64,000 nucleotides of DNA from Apricaphanius iberus (GCA_028564705.1 JAPXFQ010000916.1:186001-250000); one strand, 5' to 3'. Counted from the stretch's first letter, positions 12,101 through 23,610 are shown. Numbers and translations are program-made. The notes: generated from the sequence alone by a model not told the origin.

Positions 12101-15100
12101 GTTTACTCCCCTTAAATTAATGGAATTCTTAAATTAGCCCTGTGATTCATAATAAATATGATCATTAGGTAATGCGACTATTAGCTCCCTCTGACTGTAC
12201 TTACTGTCGATAAAGTGTAATAGTTTTTGGTTGATGCTTAACAAAATGTAATCTGTGAAATGTACCGAAAAATGCTTGCTTCTTTAAAAGAGGGATTATA
12301 AAATTATTTAGTGTCACTGTATCAGCCTTCCGGGCCTCTCATTTCTTCTGGTTAAGGTCCAATTTTAAATTTTTATGCTCCCTCATTCTGGAACAATTTT
12401 CCAGAAAATGGCCAAACTGCTGAAACACTTTTCATTACTTCTCTTTATTTTGCTATCATAATGCATGGTTTCCTTTTCTGTTTTACTGTGCTGTCTTTAT
12501 CTTGTTAAGATCTTTGAACTACTTTGAACTGTTGCCGAAATGTGCAATACACATTTTTATAAATATACCTTGTAGAAAGGCACATTTCTCATGCTATATC
12601 ATTTTATTTAATTACTTGGCTACGTAACAGAAGGATTGGTTACCATGTTACCTTTATCTGCCTGATAAGTGCCGGGTAAACAGTCAATGCAGTCATAGCA
12701 GCAAGAATGGAAGCCTTTGACTCTGCGAACCTGGCCATCAGCACACTCTGCTGAACACGTTGACAGTGGAACCTGCGCAAATTGTGTTGAGAAGAAAAGT
12801 ACAGCTTTCAAAACTTTTTTTTCCATTGAACTTGCTTTAAATATTTCAAAAAAGTTACAGAAATTACCTTTGAGTCATTTGTGTACCATTCAAAGAGGCT
12901 TTTGTTGATGGACAGCTGGTTTTGATAATAAGTTCCCACATTTTTAAAACTAACCTCTGAGGAGTTCCAGATCCATTCTACCAAGTTGTACCCCACATTT
13001 GGGTTGCCATATTCATCGAACTCCAATATTGTGCCACTTATGTTAACTGAAATGTTCCTCAGAACCTCCAAAAGCTGCAAAGCAAGATGTAATAATATAT
13101 AAGTTCTGATAAAAAAATATATGCTAATTTCCTATTGTTCTCAGTTATATTTCTATGTGCTTTATTCTGTTCAGCCTTTGAATGAATATTACCTTCCAGG
13201 GATAGATTTTGGTTTCTGGTCCCCACTTACAAGAAGCCAAATCGCACTCAAGCAACTTATGCAATGCCTGCGCTGCGCTGTAGACAGCAGAATACACAGC
13301 GAAGCCCAGTCTTTTCACTCCTCTGTCATTTACCAAGGTGAGGTTAGCTGGTGACAGGTTCCAGCACTGTGGGCAGGGATTGTCAGGATAACCAGGCTTT
13401 TGTACTGGAGAAGCAACATTTTCCTTCTCCTGACTCATTTTTGCGAAGAGTGCTTCTGTGTAGTTTGTCAGTAAATCCAGAGTGTCCAAATCGTCAATGA
13501 ACCCAATGATTGTGCCAATATCTTTGATGTTGGGAATGGAAACTAGTCGATTATTGATAACCCAGCTTGAGCTGGCGATCCACACTCCAGTTAAGTTATT
13601 CTTGATGACCTGGAAAATAGGGAATGGGATGACTTTAAGCTATATTGCATGAGCCTTTAAAATGTAGTTTTTTAATGTAGTTTATCGACTCAAGCTTGAA
13701 AATTCATCAAAGAAAATCAGGGCATATAATCAAACAAAATGCAACTGGGAATTGCAAAAAGTACATGTAATTAATTCACTTTGTCAGCAGCAAATCTCAT
13801 ATTTACCCATCAATATTATTGGGTGAGGAAAATGATACTGCTCTTATCATTATACAGTATTTGGTTTGAAGCTGACCTGTTTTGTAGACTACATTGTAAG
13901 ATTAGTCTATTAGACTGCAACGTTAGTTTAAAGCATTTCAAACAGCATTGTATCCATGAAATAAGTAAATTCATACTAACATAAAAAATATGATTTTAAC
14001 AAATACTTATGAATCTATGAATGTATACACTGTACAAATATAACCTTTTTTTCTGACAACAAATCAGGCTAAACTTTTCCTGATTTAGGTAACGTGGGAT
14101 TACCAAAATTATTACTATTACTTAAACTCCATACTAATAGTGTTCAGCCATGGACATTTTTATTTCCTATATTTCCTCAGTTTCTGTAAAAATTGCCTTT
14201 CAAACATTCTGACTCTGTTTACATTTCTTGATCTCCTTTCACAAACGTCTTGCAATAGGTTGGTGACATTTTGGCCAAATTCTCCTGACTGAATGGGTGT
14301 CACTAAGTCAGGTTTGAACTCGCACACACCTTTTCAGCCCACAAATTTTCTATAGGACGGAGGTCAGGACTTTGTTCTAATCACTCAAAATGTAAAATGT
14401 TGTTGTCCTTAGGGTACTTTTGAATTAATTTAGGTTCATTGTCCCTTTAGAAAAACTCTTCTGTGCCTGAGCTTTAAACTCCTGGTTAATTTTTTGATTT
14501 ATTGCTTCCATGTTTCCACATAACGTGTTTCCCTCATGATTTCTTTTGAACAGCACTAGCACTAAATAGCCCCACAGCATTTTGGTGCCACTCTATACAA
14601 TTGGAAGGGTGTTCTGAGGCTTGCAAGCTAATGTTTTCTTAAATGCAATGTTGTTGTTTTTGTAGCCAAACTGTTCAGCTGGTTCACTCACCAAAAAAAG
14701 TTGTCTCTCTTAGTACAAGCACAAACTGACTCTGTCTTCTTACTGACTGAGTGGCCCTTGGGACATGTTGGTTCATGATTCATCTTTACAGTGGCTTGCT
14801 AAAGCTCTTTCTAAAGCTTCAGGAAGCATTTTCTTAACATCTTTTGATTTTGTTCTATGTTTATAAGTCCATTTTCCACCAAAAACAGTTACGGTAATCC
14901 TTGGGATACAGGACCTGTCTCCTCCCTGTATGGGATAGTGGCTTGGTGTTCTCATGGTCTGCACATATTTTTTTGTAAAAACATGAACACCACGGATCTG
15001 GAAATAGTACCCTAGGATGAACCAGAAGTAAGTGGGAGGACTACTCCCTTGTATCATGTGATTTATTTTGATTTTCCAAAGATCTCTAATAAGGAAGAAG

Positions 15101-17852
15101 TGAAAATGTTCAACATAAGTTTACAAAGTCATAACATCATAATCTGACTTCTCCCAAATTATTTAAAGGTATAGCAATCTTAGTGTGTGAAATCTTGTGA
15201 TTTAGAAGAAATCAATAAAAAAATGTAAAAAAATCACTGACTACTTTCAATGTCATTAATCAGGTAGCAAGTGCAAATTTTTTGGTAAATCTAACTGACC
15301 TAAACAGGAAAAGTTTAGGCTGATTTATTGTCAGGCAGTCAGAAAAAAATAAACTAAATATTTACAGCATACATAAAATATCTGGTTTCAAATGTAATTA
15401 TTTAAAAATTGATTCAGGGGATTTCAAATACAATTATTTTTTAATTTAATACATAATATAATAAAACTGATTGATTATCAACTTTTTAATATAGTTTAAA
15501 AAATAAATGAATTAATGAATTGTATTTACTATTTCTTTCTTTATTACATTGTGTCACTCTTTCAGAACTCCATTCTCCTTTACTAACCTGTTCAAAAAAG
15601 ATTGCAGCCGGTTCTGCCAGGGCAAACACAATCACCACTTTGACTTGTGTTGTTTTGATATTGTTAATAATGGTTTGCACTGCTGGTTTAGGGTCAGTGT
15701 AAACAGGGATCAGGCCTTGATAGGCCACACATACAGACATATTCTCTGCTACTTTGGAGAACTGTTGCACACCTCGTTGTCCATACTCCTCCTCACTTCC
15801 TATCACAGCGACCCAGCTCCAATTAAACCTATTCATAAGATGAACCATGGCATCCACTTGCCATTTGTCGCTGGGAACTGTGCGGAAGAATGATGGGTAA
15901 AGGAGATTATCGCTGAATTTGTCACTGGTGGCACCGTAGCTAATCTAGAGCAAAAAGAGTCACATTATAAAGAAATCTTTATAAATAAAAACAATAGCAG
16001 TAAGTTAACACAGACTATTTAGTTTAAAACACAAGTTATATCATTAACATGTTTTGGCAAATCTTAGCTAAATGTAATTATTTTAGACACAATTGTCTTT
16101 TAAAATTTTGTGAATATTAACATCAGTTGAAGCATAATAACTCTGCATGTAGAAAGTAACTTGGAACTAGTTACAACATATTTTTAATTCACTTGCAAAC
16201 ATGTTGATTCTGTGTCAAAAGTAAAAAAATATATAGTCTATAGTATAAGTGTATTCAAACTACAACGCATATGAGTATATGAAAAGAATGTCATTATTTT
16301 TGGAGTTTTACATTATATTTTTATAGAACTATTTCTATAGATGTGACTTCTTAAAGCCAATTAATTAAAATAGCAGCTTTTCCTGTAAAAATTAATGAGG
16401 AATTGCTATATACTTAAATTGTTCGAAGGTTGCCAGTTTGATACTAAGCTGTGGACCTTGTGTGTGGAGCTTTTATATTCAAGTTAGCTTTCTCTGGTTA
16501 TTCCTTCCGCAGTCCACAGACGTGCATGTCAAGACATTTGGAATTAAGATTGCTCTTGAGTTTTAGTGCATTAATGGCTGTGATGGACTGATGGCCTCCC
16601 CAGTTTTGATCCTGCCAGTTACATGCTTACTGTAACCCCAACAGGACTAAGCAGCTGCAGAAAATGTATCACTAGACAGCTGAAGCTTGTACTTGTTTCA
16701 CTTTCAGTTGAAAAAATTGCAAAAGCAACATTTCTATTTTGTGTTTAGAACTGAAGTTGATCCCAAAGAAATGGACAGGGTTCTAATAATAATAAAGTTA
16801 TTATGCTGCACTCAGGTGGACCAAATTCAAGACTTATACATAAAAAGAATACTGGATTACATGAACAAAGCTCCTTTACACATAACAAAAAACTATGAAG
16901 TATTCTTGTTGTCAAAATTGTTGATGTAAACTGAAATATTTAGGTGTGGAAGTGTCTAAGACCTGTTAGACTGCCTTGCAAGTACAGACTGAATTGCCAG
17001 ACTGCTGACAGCCAGATTTTGTTACCAGCAAACACAGTTTATACAAAGCTTTGTGGAAAAAAAAATCTTTGTGAATCCTGAACTGTATAGCCTAGATGAT
17101 CATGAAATTGTATTGTTTTAATTCAATTATGTATTAAAAAGAAAAAATATATACTTCATGTCATATAAATATTACGAATATTTGAAAGTTTAATACAGTT
17201 ATTTCCACAAGAAAAAAATAAAACCAGTTAATGGAAGTTAAATTTGTATTCAAACCTGCGGCATCAGAAAGAAACCCAGAAGTTTTCCGATGACTGACAC
17301 CATTTCCGAGGTATAAGGACCAATGACGGCTGACATGCTGGTTTCATAGTCGGTGTAATTACACTTCACAGAAAGAGCATTGCTGGTTTTTTCAGTGAGA
17401 AAGGAGATAGTGGGCTTCACGACAATGGAGGAGTGTCTGCAAGTGTCGTAAATTGTATACCCTAACTTGACACCCGGTAGAAGATCCTGTTTTCCGTTGA
17501 TCTCCTCCACGGCATATTTCATCACCAGAGCAAGGCCAAGTCCAAGTTCATTCAAACTGTTGGACAAACATGTGAGGTTTAGTGTAAAAATGTATGTATA
17601 ACAGTAGAAAACTTTAAAAAGTATCCTTTTCTCATAATTACATTACCTTTCACACTTGATGCTGTTTGGCTCACTAATAAAACTGATGTTGTTCGATTGT
17701 TGGTTAATTGGAAAGAGTCCTCCAAGGTTGACATCTCCAGGCAAGCTGAAGAGGTTTGTGGAGATGTTTTGAAACCACTCTGGAGAGTTCATGCTGCAGC
17801 ACGGTCTGAGCGCCCAGCACACAGCACACAGCAGAGAGAAGAGTGAAGCCAT
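8553..17852 (-). CDS. tas1r3: Taste receptor type 1 member 3 (T1R3), 8 coding exons
   Basis: Class C GPCR. In vertebrates T1R3 pairs with T1R1 or T1R2 at the taste-cell membrane to detect amino acids or sugars. Exons 17852-17647, 17556-17256, 15944-15588, 13609-13193, 13074-12868, 12772-12652, 10081-9711 and 9155-8553 join in frame to 860 residues, with GT-AG at every intron. The predicted order is signal peptide (about 1-19), Venus flytrap domain (about 30-490), nine-cysteine domain (about 497-557), seven helices (about 565-835) and a Pro/Glu-rich tail. T1R3 is preferred over T1R1 or T1R2 because SFFRTVPSD, QVRRVKGFHSCCYDC and the FPKCYML...NTPEHF tail fit T1R3 best. The start is the first in-frame ATG, in a strong ACCATGG context. 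Two phase-0 introns are extra relative to mammals. No stop or frameshift is seen, so the gene appears functional. The T1R call is near certain; the paralogue call is less so. Confidence 0.93.
9711..10081 (-). CDS. tas1r3: tas1r3 coding exon 7: end of Cys-rich domain to TM3
   Basis: Residues 537-660, acceptor ATATCACAG, donor CAG/GTACAA. The exon contributes the last three cysteines of the nine-cysteine domain (QCTPC and TNC), TM1 (ALKIILAVLALLICQVSVSV), TM2 (GGVLTFLALLSLMGACLSLL) and most of TM3. The donor falls inside TM3, where mammalian T1R genes have no intron. Its length (371 bp) plus exon 8 (603 bp) is close to the usual single last exon. Confidence 0.94.
10405..10590 (+). repeat. tRNA-derived SINE fragment in intron 6
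   Basis: Begins GGGGCCGATGGCGCAATATG, passes CCACCAGTGTGTGAATGTGA and ends AAAGCACTTTGGGTGTC...GCGCTGTATAAATGGAACCC, followed by a short ATT run. This is the body and tail of a common fish tRNA-SINE, with most of the tRNA head eroded. Confidence 0.6.
11025..11460. repeat. Decayed repeat in intron 6, GAAGATGTTTC family
   Basis: Contains TTGAAGATGTTTCAGCCTTA and two related inner passages ending in ACCCATGTTCA and its near complement AACATGGGTTGG, an imperfect inverted arrangement. It resembles the fish interspersed motif also seen at 6480-6680. No coding potential is evident. Confidence 0.4.
12340..12590 (+). mobile_element. L2-like LINE 3' tail in intron 6
   Basis: The passage TATGCTCCCTCATTCTGGAA matches the end of the L2-like reverse transcriptase frame. 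It is followed by a T-rich 3' UTR and a decayed tail near 12535-12590 reading GTGCAATACACATTTTTATA. It is 5'-truncated, and same-strand with the copies at 5666 and 32335. Confidence 0.55.
12652..12772 (-). CDS. tas1r3: tas1r3 coding exon 6: Cys-rich domain
   Basis: Residues 497-536 plus one base of 537. At 121 bp it has the size usual for the fifth coding exon of T1R genes. It holds six of the nine conserved cysteines (TCS, AEC, SCC, YDC, IDC) and the T1R-typical QVRRVKGFHSCCYDC. The acceptor is TTTGCGCAG, the donor AAAG/GTAACA, and the exit is phase 1. Confidence 0.96.
12868..13074 (-). CDS. tas1r3: tas1r3 coding exon 5: C-terminal flytrap region
   Basis: Residues 428-496, phase 0 at both ends, acceptor CTTTGCAG, donor AAG/GTAATT. 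It contains LEFDEYGNPNVGY and YNLVEWIWNSS, the usual end of the ligand-binding domain. Several N-X-S/T sites (NIS twice, NSS, NKS, NDS) suggest heavy glycosylation. Confidence 0.94.
13193..13609 (-). CDS. tas1r3: tas1r3 coding exon 4: second half of canonical exon 3
   Basis: Residues 289-427, acceptor TATTTTCCAG, donor AAG/GTAATA, phase 0 at both ends. It carries VWIASSSWVINNRLVSIPNI, the CPQCWN cysteine pair and FAVYSAVYSAAQALHKLLEC, all in the order expected for flytrap lobe 2. With exon 3 it totals 774 bp, the size of the single third coding exon of mammalian T1R genes. Confidence 0.95.
14200..15060 (-). mobile_element. Decayed Tc1-like transposon in tas1r3 intron 3
   Basis: On the + strand the sequence reads as antisense Tc1-like transposase DNA: CTATAGGACGGAGGTCAGGA, then TTCATTGTCC, then ATAGCCCCACAGCATTTTGG and GGGTGTTCTGAGGCTTGCAA, in the family's usual order. 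The reading frame is broken throughout. The element lies in the same orientation as the host gene. Confidence 0.65.
15588..15944 (-). CDS. tas1r3: tas1r3 coding exon 3: first half of canonical exon 3
   Basis: Residues 170-288, acceptor TTGCTCTAG, donor CAG/GTTAGT, phase 0 at both ends. The start ISYGATSDKFSD and SFFRTVPSDKWQVDAMVHLM are hallmark T1R sequence, followed by NWSWVAVIGSEEEYGQRGVQ. The exon stops at FFEQ, where mammalian T1R coding sequence runs on without an intron. Confidence 0.95.
16425..16670 (+). repeat. tRNA-headed SINE fragment in intron 2
   Basis: Contains CCTTCCGCAGTCCACAGACG, then GTGCATGTCAAG, then TGTGATGGACTGATGGCCTC and CAGAAAATG, in the order of the abundant fish SINE whose intact minus-strand copy is at 23611-23983. 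It is strongly diverged and lacks a clear head. Confidence 0.5.
17256..17556 (-). CDS. tas1r3: tas1r3 coding exon 2: flytrap lobe 1
   Basis: Residues 69-169, 301 bp as is usual for the second T1R exon. The acceptor is GTCCAACAG, the donor CAG/GTTTGA, and the exit is phase 0. It encodes ALVMKYAVEEING, LGYTIYDTC and SAVIGPYTSEMVSVIGKLLG, the core of class C lobe 1 (compare AVIGP...S in other T1R proteins). Confidence 0.95.
17647..17852 (-). CDS. tas1r3: tas1r3 coding exon 1: start and signal peptide
   Basis: The first in-frame ATG (17852-17850) has a strong context, ACCATGG. MASLFSLLCAVCWALRPCC fits a signal peptide, followed by the short N-terminal strand with LPGDVNLGGLFPI, a class C signature. 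The donor is AAAG/GTAATG, phase 2. The frame stays open further upstream but offers no earlier ATG in this exon. Confidence 0.93.
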
Positions 17853-17932
17853 GGTGCAGATAAGCTGGAGACTGTAGCAAGAGGCAGGAAAACAGAGCAC
17901 ATATGTGTCAGCGTGTCAAAAAATGTGGTTGC

Positions 17933-17940
17933 ATGCAAAT
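17933..17940 (-). promoter_or_regulatory. Octamer motif upstream of tas1r3
   Basis: ATGCAAAT on the + strand (ATTTGCAT in gene orientation) lies 81-88 bp before the start codon. POU-domain factors bind this octamer. In mice POU2F3 (Skn-1a) is required for T1R-expressing taste cells. The transcription start is not known, so the site may be promoter or 5' UTR; the functional role is inference. Confidence 0.4.
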
Positions 17941-19438
17941 TCACCAGGAATTGCCCAGAGCCATACAGTATGAACTTACAGGAGTGGCGCACAAATGAAA
18001 AAAAAACAATCAGAAAAGACACATTCACTTGAAAATAGCAAATCATGCTCTATGATGCAAATCATCATAGAGTAAATTAAATGAAAGGTAAAAGAATAAT
18101 TCAGAGTATTTTTTTCCAACTACTACATAATGTAAAAGCAATGATTTGTTTATTTTTGCTTTCATTTTTTTACCCTATCTTTTGTTATTGTCTTTCCATA
18201 CACATCCAATATATCAAGAACTGGGTTGCAGTGTAAATATATATATAAAAAAAAAAATTGCCAGCCTTGCAATTGCTTAGAAACGAGGATGTTATAGCCC
18301 TATTAGGTTGCATGTATGGAGCACACACTACAAGCAGCATTACTTGAATGCCTGATATACAGTTTATTACATAAATTTGAAAAATATGGAATAGCCCTTT
18401 TTTTAATAACTCAGCATACAAACTGAAACAAATTACATAGAATCATCGTAAACAGACCGATCTTTTTAAACCAATATTTCTGGTATTGTAATTTTCATCT
18501 TAAGACAAATAAAAACATGACATTACATTAGAACAGTAGTAATAAGTACGAACATGGTTTTAAATAAAAGTATGTTGATCCTTAGAGTTATTTTCAAAAA
18601 GTAATTTGATAAACATGCCTTATATATTGATATTTTAATATCTTGAACATGACTGGAGTTAAAGCTAAGTTTCAAGTGTTTTTTTTATTTTTTTCTACAT
18701 ATGTTCAGGATTTCCAGTGAATTTGTACTGAATTATCTACTCATTTTTACCTCAGGCATGAAAAGTAACATGGAAACTTGTATAGCATATAGAAAGGGTT
18801 TCTGACAATAACATTTAGGACATTTTAATGTGATGTTATGCATTGAAGGCAAAAAGATTTTCCTATCTAGAGAAATCAATGCATTCATTTTGCTATTGTT
18901 GAAGACACTAGTGCAGGAAGGAGGTAGGCAGAATCATAATGGGCAAGAAGTAAGGGGAAAAATGGCAAGTTTTAATATGAGTGCTTATAGAAATCCTACA
19001 TACAAGAAGGACTGATTACTTGATGGGCAACAGAAGACTGTTGGGAAAATGACTCAAGGAGTAACTCAGTAAACAACAAGGAAAAACTGGAATAAGGGAA
19101 TGACAAGGATTAGGGACAAAGTAGCCTAACAAACAAAAAAACAGGAATGCAGGAAAATACAACACAAATGATAAAACCCACGCCTGCAGGTTGTGACAGA
19201 ATTTCTGTTGAAATGCCTCCAAAACGCTGGTACAATTACACTGTGTATATCAAACCTGCATGCAGCTGCCATTTCAATAAAAGAGTAAATTAAGCACTTT
19301 TGTAAACATGAGTTTAGAGTCGTTTCATCCCGCACAAACATCTTTTGGCTGGGGTGGGGTTCTGCCAGTTGTTTTTGTGATGCTGGAGCAGATAAAATAC
19401 ATGGTGAGTCACGAAAGAAACCTGTAAAAAAAACAAAA
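17941..19438. other. 5' flank of tas1r3, no repeat or gene recognised
   Basis: AT-rich sequence with poly-A/T runs near 18245-18260 and a TATA-rich stretch at 18236-18250, too far from the start codon to call a promoter. No second coding gene is visible. Confidence 0.45.
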
Positions 19439-19590
<152 letters not shown>

Positions 19591-20958
19591 GAAAACAGCT
19601 ACTATAATGTTTATGAATGTTCAGCATTTGTAAAATTTAATTAAAGTTTGTATTTTTGAGAACTGGTTTAAGTATTGCATGCCAAATGAATGGTCCAAGA
19701 AATACAACTACCAGTGAGAGTTACTCTAGAAAATACAATTTCATTGCAATGCAGAGGTTAAGTTCACAATTAGATACTCATAGTGCAGATTCAAAAAGTT
19801 ACACTTTCACATGATTTCTTTTTTAAAGATGATAAAGCTGGTCAAGTAAAACCTTCAAGTCCCACTACGACGTTGTTTTGAAGAGGTGGTGGTAGGTTTT
19901 CAACATTGTCAGTCATTTTCTTACCTCTAGAGCTGCTCTTCAAATTTACTTATGTGCTTTCATACAAGATAAGAAATGAAGAGATTAAATCTTAACTCAA
20001 AACCTTTTTAATAACAGGACGATTTCAAAACTCATGTTCCTCGCCAAGAGTTTGGAGAACACAAATTATATTTTTGATATTTGTGGGTTGAACAGCAGAC
20101 TTAGAGGACTATAAAAAGTTGAGTATTTGCCCATTTAAAACCCGTTTTCATATCATGAAAATATTGCATGGTAGACAGTGATTTTAAATTTGCATTTTCT
20201 TTTGTCTCTGAGGCATTGAAGCTCATCTCTCCAGAGAATTGTATTGTCATTTGACTGAGGTTGGTTAACGCCTCAGTGGATTTATCTGTCAGGAGATGCT
20301 CAGGTTACAAATTCCTTTAGCCTAATTAATCAGAGCTTTTTTTTCACAGCAAAACCTCATCTGCTGACAACTAATATTTCTATTTTTTTTTTTTTTTTAC
20401 AAATTAATCTTGAAAATTACACTGGTTGCTAAATTCTTTATTTTCGATATAATAAAACTCACAAACATCTGTATTCTAATAATATGCAAATACATGTTAA
20501 AAACAAGGCTGTTTTGATATTTCATCATATGTTGACAAGTTTTGTATCAAGTTCTGTATTTACCGCAGAGTTGGTTTTGCATGTTCTTTTGCATAAAGTG
20601 TTCATTTATCTCTATATTTCCTTCCAAGATATTTGTATAAACCTACAGTGGACACATGCACTTGCAAATGAGGTTTTGATTAAGTGTATGAAGACTGACT
20701 GAGTTTATAAGGCAAAGGACACTACATGCCTCTTTTAGCTTACTTTCAATCCTAAATCCTTGTTTAAAACTGTGCAGCCCATATTTTGCATATCAGCTTA
20801 TAAATGAAATTTTTTTAAGTACACATTTGAATATTTAAAGGGATTCAAAATCACTTAAAACCTCTATAATTTTAACATTTAGTTTAAATAATGAACTTAA
20901 TTGGTTGCATTTTTCAGGTTCATCTTCAGTTTACTTCAAGATGAAAACCTCACATACC
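19591..20958. other. Intergenic, no gene recognised
   Basis: AT-rich DNA with a poly-T run at about 20385-20399. No domain, splice-bounded exon or repeat family is recognised. Confidence 0.45.

Positions 20959-21027
<69 letters not shown>
20959..21027. repeat. (AAT)n microsatellite
   Basis: About 23 AAT units. It abuts a SINE fragment that starts at 21028, a common pairing in fish genomes. Confidence 0.98.
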
Positions 21028-21028
<1 letters not shown>

Positions 21029-21125
21029 GGGGCGACTGTGGCTCAGGGGTTTCGGAGTTCGCATGGTAACCGAAGGGTTGCTGGTTAGTAGCTTGCTGCC
21101 ACCAGTGTGTGAATGTGAGCGTGAG
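21028..21125 (+). repeat. tRNA-derived SINE fragment
   Basis: Starts GGGGGCGACTGTGGCTCAGG (tRNA-like head with A-box), followed by GTAACCGAAGGGTTGCTGGT where the B box is degraded, and ends in CCACCAGTGTGTGAATGTGA. It belongs to the same family as 10405-10590. Confidence 0.65.
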
Positions 21126-22044
21126 CATCTGACTTTATGACATGCATTACATGTACGGCTTCCAAACTAATAATGCTTATTAATGAATAATATCATGATG
21201 ACATAAGCTATAACCTCCTGCAATAGGAACAATTTCAAAATATAATGTGACTTTCTATTGTTTTTCTTATTTTAATTCTAAGCATTTACAAGAACAGATT
21301 TTATTCATAATTTTGTGTTATTTTTAACGGTACGGTTCAGTATACTAAAGTACAGAGAGGAAGCACTAGGTTTTACTAAATTATGAGAAACATTTGAATA
21401 TAAACCGACTGAGGTCTTTCCATGTGTGAAGCTTGTCATGTTGTACCCTGTAATCGCTGTCAGAAAGGCATATTATGTCATGCAGAAATGGTCTTCATAA
21501 TCAAAATTACACTTTATGTAAAAGAGTAAAGTCAGACATTTTGAACTGATGTTTTGTCAACTGTTTATAAATTAATATCTTACATTTTGCTGTGGTAACT
21601 GTTAATTTTCACTTAAATAGTGCTATATTTGTTAGGAAAATGCATTTGTGGGCTGAACAGCAGACTTAAGGATGTGGATAGTGATTGTGAAATCTTCTCT
21701 TTCAATACAAGAAAGCTTATTTAACTCTTTAATAATTGTACAAAGAGGGACCTAAGGCACCAGCCTTGACCCTTCAAGGTAAGATGATGGATGGATGGAT
21801 CCATGAAATAAAAGAAAAACTGTTGGAGTAAAAACCTAATTGTTTGAAATATAAAACATGGATGAAGCATTACCTATATTTACAAAAAAATGAGTGCAGC
21901 TGCTAAGATATTACCTACTTATTATTTTTTAACACAACCCCCGCTGAAAATTTGGAAATTTCCCTATTCTTTATTTAAAGCAAATCCATATTAGATAAAT
22001 ATGGTTAGATAATGATTGTTCCAAGAGGGACCAAGACTGAAATG
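21126..22044. other. Intergenic with a small SINE tail
   Basis: Mostly AT-rich unique sequence. TTGACCCTTCAAGG followed by ATGGATGGATGGAT near 21768-21800 looks like a truncated tail of the (ATCC)n-ended SINE, in + orientation. Confidence 0.4.

Positions 22045-22112
<68 letters not shown>
22045..22112. repeat. (ATT)n microsatellite
   Basis: About 22 ATT units. It lies directly upstream of LINE-derived sequence that ends at 22271. Confidence 0.98.
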
Positions 22113-22113
<1 letters not shown>

Positions 22114-22275
22114 CTTATTTTGTTGTATTGTCTTGGTTATTGTCTTATTGTAATTGCTTTCTTGTATTTTAATCATCACATAGATTTATGCTGTGTTCCA
22201 ATTTTAATCATGTTAAGCACCTTGAATTGCCTTGTGTTGAAAGTGTGCTATACAAATAAAATTGCCTTGTCAAAA
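22113..22275 (+). mobile_element. LINE 3' UTR and tail
   Basis: A T-rich 3' UTR ends in a tail starting GCACCTTGAATTGCCTTGTG at 22217 and ending ATAAAATTGCCTTG at 22269. The 53-bp tail is identical, by eye, to that of the L2-like LINE at 33022-33074. Only the extreme 3' end was inserted or survives. Confidence 0.75.
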
Positions 22276-23598
22276 CATCTATCAAACAATATATATTTGC
22301 ATGCATTTAAAAAAATAGAACTAAACATAGTTTCCAATGACACTCTAAGACCTTAACTGCAATCTAAAAAGTAAAACCTAAATAAAGAGTGGAAATCAGA
22401 AAATGCAGATGCTGTATGGATCATTGATATGCAGCACTCCCTGAGGTAGAAAATTAAAGACAAAGGCAAATAGGAAACACACTAATCGCATTAAAGTCTA
22501 AGAAAGAACTGCATTTTTGTCAGTGCCGATCCTCTGTAGCCTCACTTTTATGCAAAATCCTAAACAGGATCAGCTCAGGGAGTGGTCTCCTATTTGTTTC
22601 ACATGACTGAAAGAATTCCTTTGAATCACAAGTTGAATGCGAGGTGCTCATTTGATTAGGAAATTGTGGAAAAAACCCACAATGCAAAGTAATTACTGAG
22701 AAATCCTTCTTACCAACACGTTAGTTGTCATAAAGATTTGGTATTTCTTATGAAAACAACAGAAATAAATACTCCTAAAAAGTTTCAGTTCTGCATCACA
22801 AGTGCAAACCATTTGGATGCTCTCCTGCAGGTTGCATTCATAACTTCTCTTTGCTGCCATGACAGTTTTTTATGTAATCTTTATAAACTGGCCTGATTTG
22901 AAGGAATGTCAGTTACAGGAAGGGTTTGTTCCTGAACATAAAGGGAGGTATTCTGTTGCCTATCTTGTTAGTCATCTTGACGTAAGACAACTGGTGATGA
23001 AATCCAGTGTTTTTCTTTTTGTGCCGCCTCTCCGTTTTTCCTACCTACACCTCATTCTTGCTCCTTGAGCTGATATTTGAAGTTTGATCCTCTCAGTGAA
23101 TAACCAGGATCACTTTGTTTGCAGAAACATAGAAAAAAAACTCAAATGTCTGTGCCCTGATCTGGTGTGCGATTAGTAGGGACACAGAACTTCTGCTGTT
23201 TGCACTGATTGTGGATTTAGATTAAAATCTTGTTTATGCTTGAGCTACTATGCCTCTGAAGCATGGCCTCACCTTGTACCTTGTTATGTTGTACAGTCAT
23301 GGTAAACTCTCATTGATGATGTGTGTCACATATTAATGTGTTCATCTTAATGCACTTTGTTTTTTGTTTTGTTTTTTACAATAGTCTAACATATTTTTTT
23401 TTCAGTCTTTGCACTGTTAATTTTTTACAGTATTCCTACCAGTTGATGTTCAAAAAATCTTTTCTATGTAAAAACACACATATAAGGTTATTTTTATTGA
23501 TATTTTACATCACATTTCAGCACAAATGAATACATAATTGCAGAGTTTAATGAATTCTTCTACTTTTTTTAAAACCTTTTGTTACAAATAAAAACCCC
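22276..23598. other. Intergenic, no gene recognised
   Basis: Ordinary AT-rich sequence with short open frames only; no repeat family is recognised. Confidence 0.45.
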
Positions 23599-23610
23599 CA
23601 CATAAGATCC

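Noticed and set aside
8553..17852. Reading the locus as tas1r1, tas1r2, a V2R-like receptor or a pseudogene
   Set aside because: Motifs and the Cys-rich domain fit T1R3 best from memory. Every exon joins in frame with consensus splice sites and no stop, which argues against a pseudogene. A tree with all three T1R proteins would settle the paralogue.
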